NCBI GenBank assembly: GCA_040386355.1
Contig: JAZKFP010000320.1
Span: 1-5,896 of the forward strand
Origin: JAZKFP01 sp040386355
Lineage (GTDB): Bacteria > Pseudomonadota > Gammaproteobacteria > Pseudomonadales > UBA6940
Direction: 5' to 3'
Length of the DNA: 5,896 nucleotides
Below the pieces are notes generated by a model. That model saw only the letters and a program-made list of their open reading frames with translations. It did no database searches and was not told where the DNA came from. A program made the translations under genes and the position numbers. This document shows, in pieces, positions 5,232 through 5,896 of the stretch (positions within the stretch are counted from its first letter, which is position 1; the number at the start of each line of letters is the position of its first letter).

Positions 5232-5854
5232 GAACCACTTCCACTACTTGCTGGTTGATCAAAATTGACTGTTGGTGGTTTAGAAATTTCCTGTTCATTT
5301 TCCACATTGAAATTTGGTTTAACTTTATAGCCAAACATTTTACTGATTAAATTTGTAGGAAAAGAACGAATTTGAACATTATATTCTTGCACCGATTGAA
5401 TATATCGGTTTCTCGCTACTGTAATTCTGTTTTCAGTACCTTCTAATTGCGCTTGGAGATCGCGAAAATTAGCATCTGATTTTAACTGCGGATAATTTTC
5501 TGAAACGACTAACAAACGTGATAAGGCACTAGTCAACTGACCTTGAGCGGCTTGAAATTTTGCAAAAGCTTCTGGATCATCGACCAATTCTGGCGTAGCT
5601 TGAATAGATCCTACTTGAGATCGTGCCTCTGTAACTTGCACTAATATAGATTGTTCTTGTTTTGCAAATCCTTGAACTGTACTCACCAAATTAGGAATCA
5701 AGTCAGATCGACGTTGATATTGATTTAGAACCTCAGACCAACTCGCTTTTACTTGTTCATCTAAACTTTGCAATGCGTTGTAGCCACACGCTGTCAAAAC
5801 CATCATCATCCCAGTTAACAGGATTACACGCATAAAATTTAAAAAGACTCGCAT
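5228..5854 (-). CDS. lemA: LemA family protein, predicted lipoprotein
   Basis: This is a clear LemA family member of typical size (208 residues). A hydrophobic leader (10-22) ends in LTAC with Cys23, so the protein is probably a lipoprotein exposed outside the inner membrane. The family core follows: GYNAL (24-28), W39, QRRSDLIPNLV (47-57), AR (77-78), SENYPQLKS (118-126), LQAQLEGTENRI (133-144), AR (147-148), EYN (157-159) and FPTNLI (165-170). The helical body is expected to form an antiparallel coiled coil. The C-terminus (185-208) is variable and Ser/Gly-rich. LemA function is not established. The start is supported by TAGGAG six bases upstream; the internal Met8 has no such site. It is the first gene of the operon; its promoter lies beyond the right edge or in the last 40 bases. 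Confidence 0.95.
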   Translation of the reverse strand: MRVFLNFMRVILLTGMMMVLTACGYNALQSLDEQVKASWSEVLNQYQRRSDLIPNLVSTVQGFAKQEQSILVQVTEARSQVGSIQATPELVDDPEAFAKFQAAQGQLTSALSRLLVVSENYPQLKSDANFRDLQAQLEGTENRITVARNRYIQSVQEYNVQIRSFPTNLISKMFGYKVKPNFNVENEQEISKPPTVNFDQPASSGSGS

Positions 5855-5860
5855 GCTTTT

Positions 5861-5866
5861 CTCCTA
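5861..5866 (-). promoter_or_regulatory. Strong ribosome binding site of lemA
   Basis: The minus strand reads TAGGAG followed by six bases (AAAAGC) and the lemA ATG. This is the best Shine-Dalgarno/start pair in the window and fixes the lemA start at 5854 in preference to the in-frame Met8. Confidence 0.8.
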
Positions 5867-5883
5867 GAAATGTGCGATGAACA

Positions 5884-5896
5884 AACGTAAAACGTT
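5884..5896. repeat. Short inverted repeat upstream of lemA at the window edge
   Basis: AACGT-AAA-ACGTT is a perfect 5-bp dyad about 30 bases upstream of the lemA start, in the promoter or 5' leader region. It may be longer, as the window ends here. Function is unknown; it could be an operator half or chance. Confidence 0.25.

Noticed and set aside
5143..5334. 63-codon minus-strand open frame across the lemA/YgcG junction
   Set aside because: It overlaps two well-supported genes in another frame and has no family features.

Overview
The window is AT-rich bacterial DNA. It has intact genes on both flanks and, between about 2.2 and 3.9 kb, a stretch of decaying genes. The best taxonomic anchor is the minus-strand cluster lemA / YgcG-type TPM protein / second TPM-domain protein (about 3.87-5.85 kb), an arrangement common in Proteobacteria. 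Low GC, a large orphan membrane protein that could be an effector, and remnants of a toxin-like ADP-ribosyltransferase and a leucine-rich-repeat (LRR) protein suggest a host-associated gammaproteobacterium, perhaps of the Legionella/Coxiella/Berkiella kind. That placement is inference; no rRNA or marker gene is present to prove it.

Layout. 1-216: AT-rich intergenic DNA with no supported gene. 217-1620 (+): a 467-aa protein with several glycine/alanine-rich membrane segments and charged, coiled-coil-like C-terminal parts; family not recognised. 1631-1650: a perfect all-A/T palindrome between convergent stop codons. 1676-2164 (-): a 162-aa predicted lipoprotein, family not recognised. 2165-2331: a divergent intergenic region with several dyads. 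2332-2771 (+): a compact ADP-ribosyltransferase resembling the cholera toxin / E. coli LT A chain and pertussis toxin S1. It is split by a -1 frame change, and its catalytic ExE motif is replaced. 2795-2937: a GC-richer, hairpin-rich island. 2941-3442: an open stretch without a start and a doubtful 71-aa ORF. 3461-3862 (+): an LRR gene broken by at least one frameshift. 3866-5854 (-): the lemA operon.

The three operon genes are very likely co-transcribed. lemA overlaps the YgcG-like gene by four bases (ATGA), and the third gene follows after 16 bases. LemA is a predicted lipoprotein with a coiled-coil-like body. The YgcG-like protein has a signal peptide, a TPM domain, membrane segments and a glycine-rich tail. 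The third is a TPM protein without any export signal, so the operon seems to place TPM domains on both sides of the inner membrane.

The most interesting item is the toxin-like gene. The two frames overlap at an A_AAT_TTT heptamer of the X_XXY_YYZ type, with a GGAGA ten bases upstream. Either reading frame slippage or a one-base loss in the T-run would explain the split. The missing catalytic glutamates favour decay, but the alternative can be tested.
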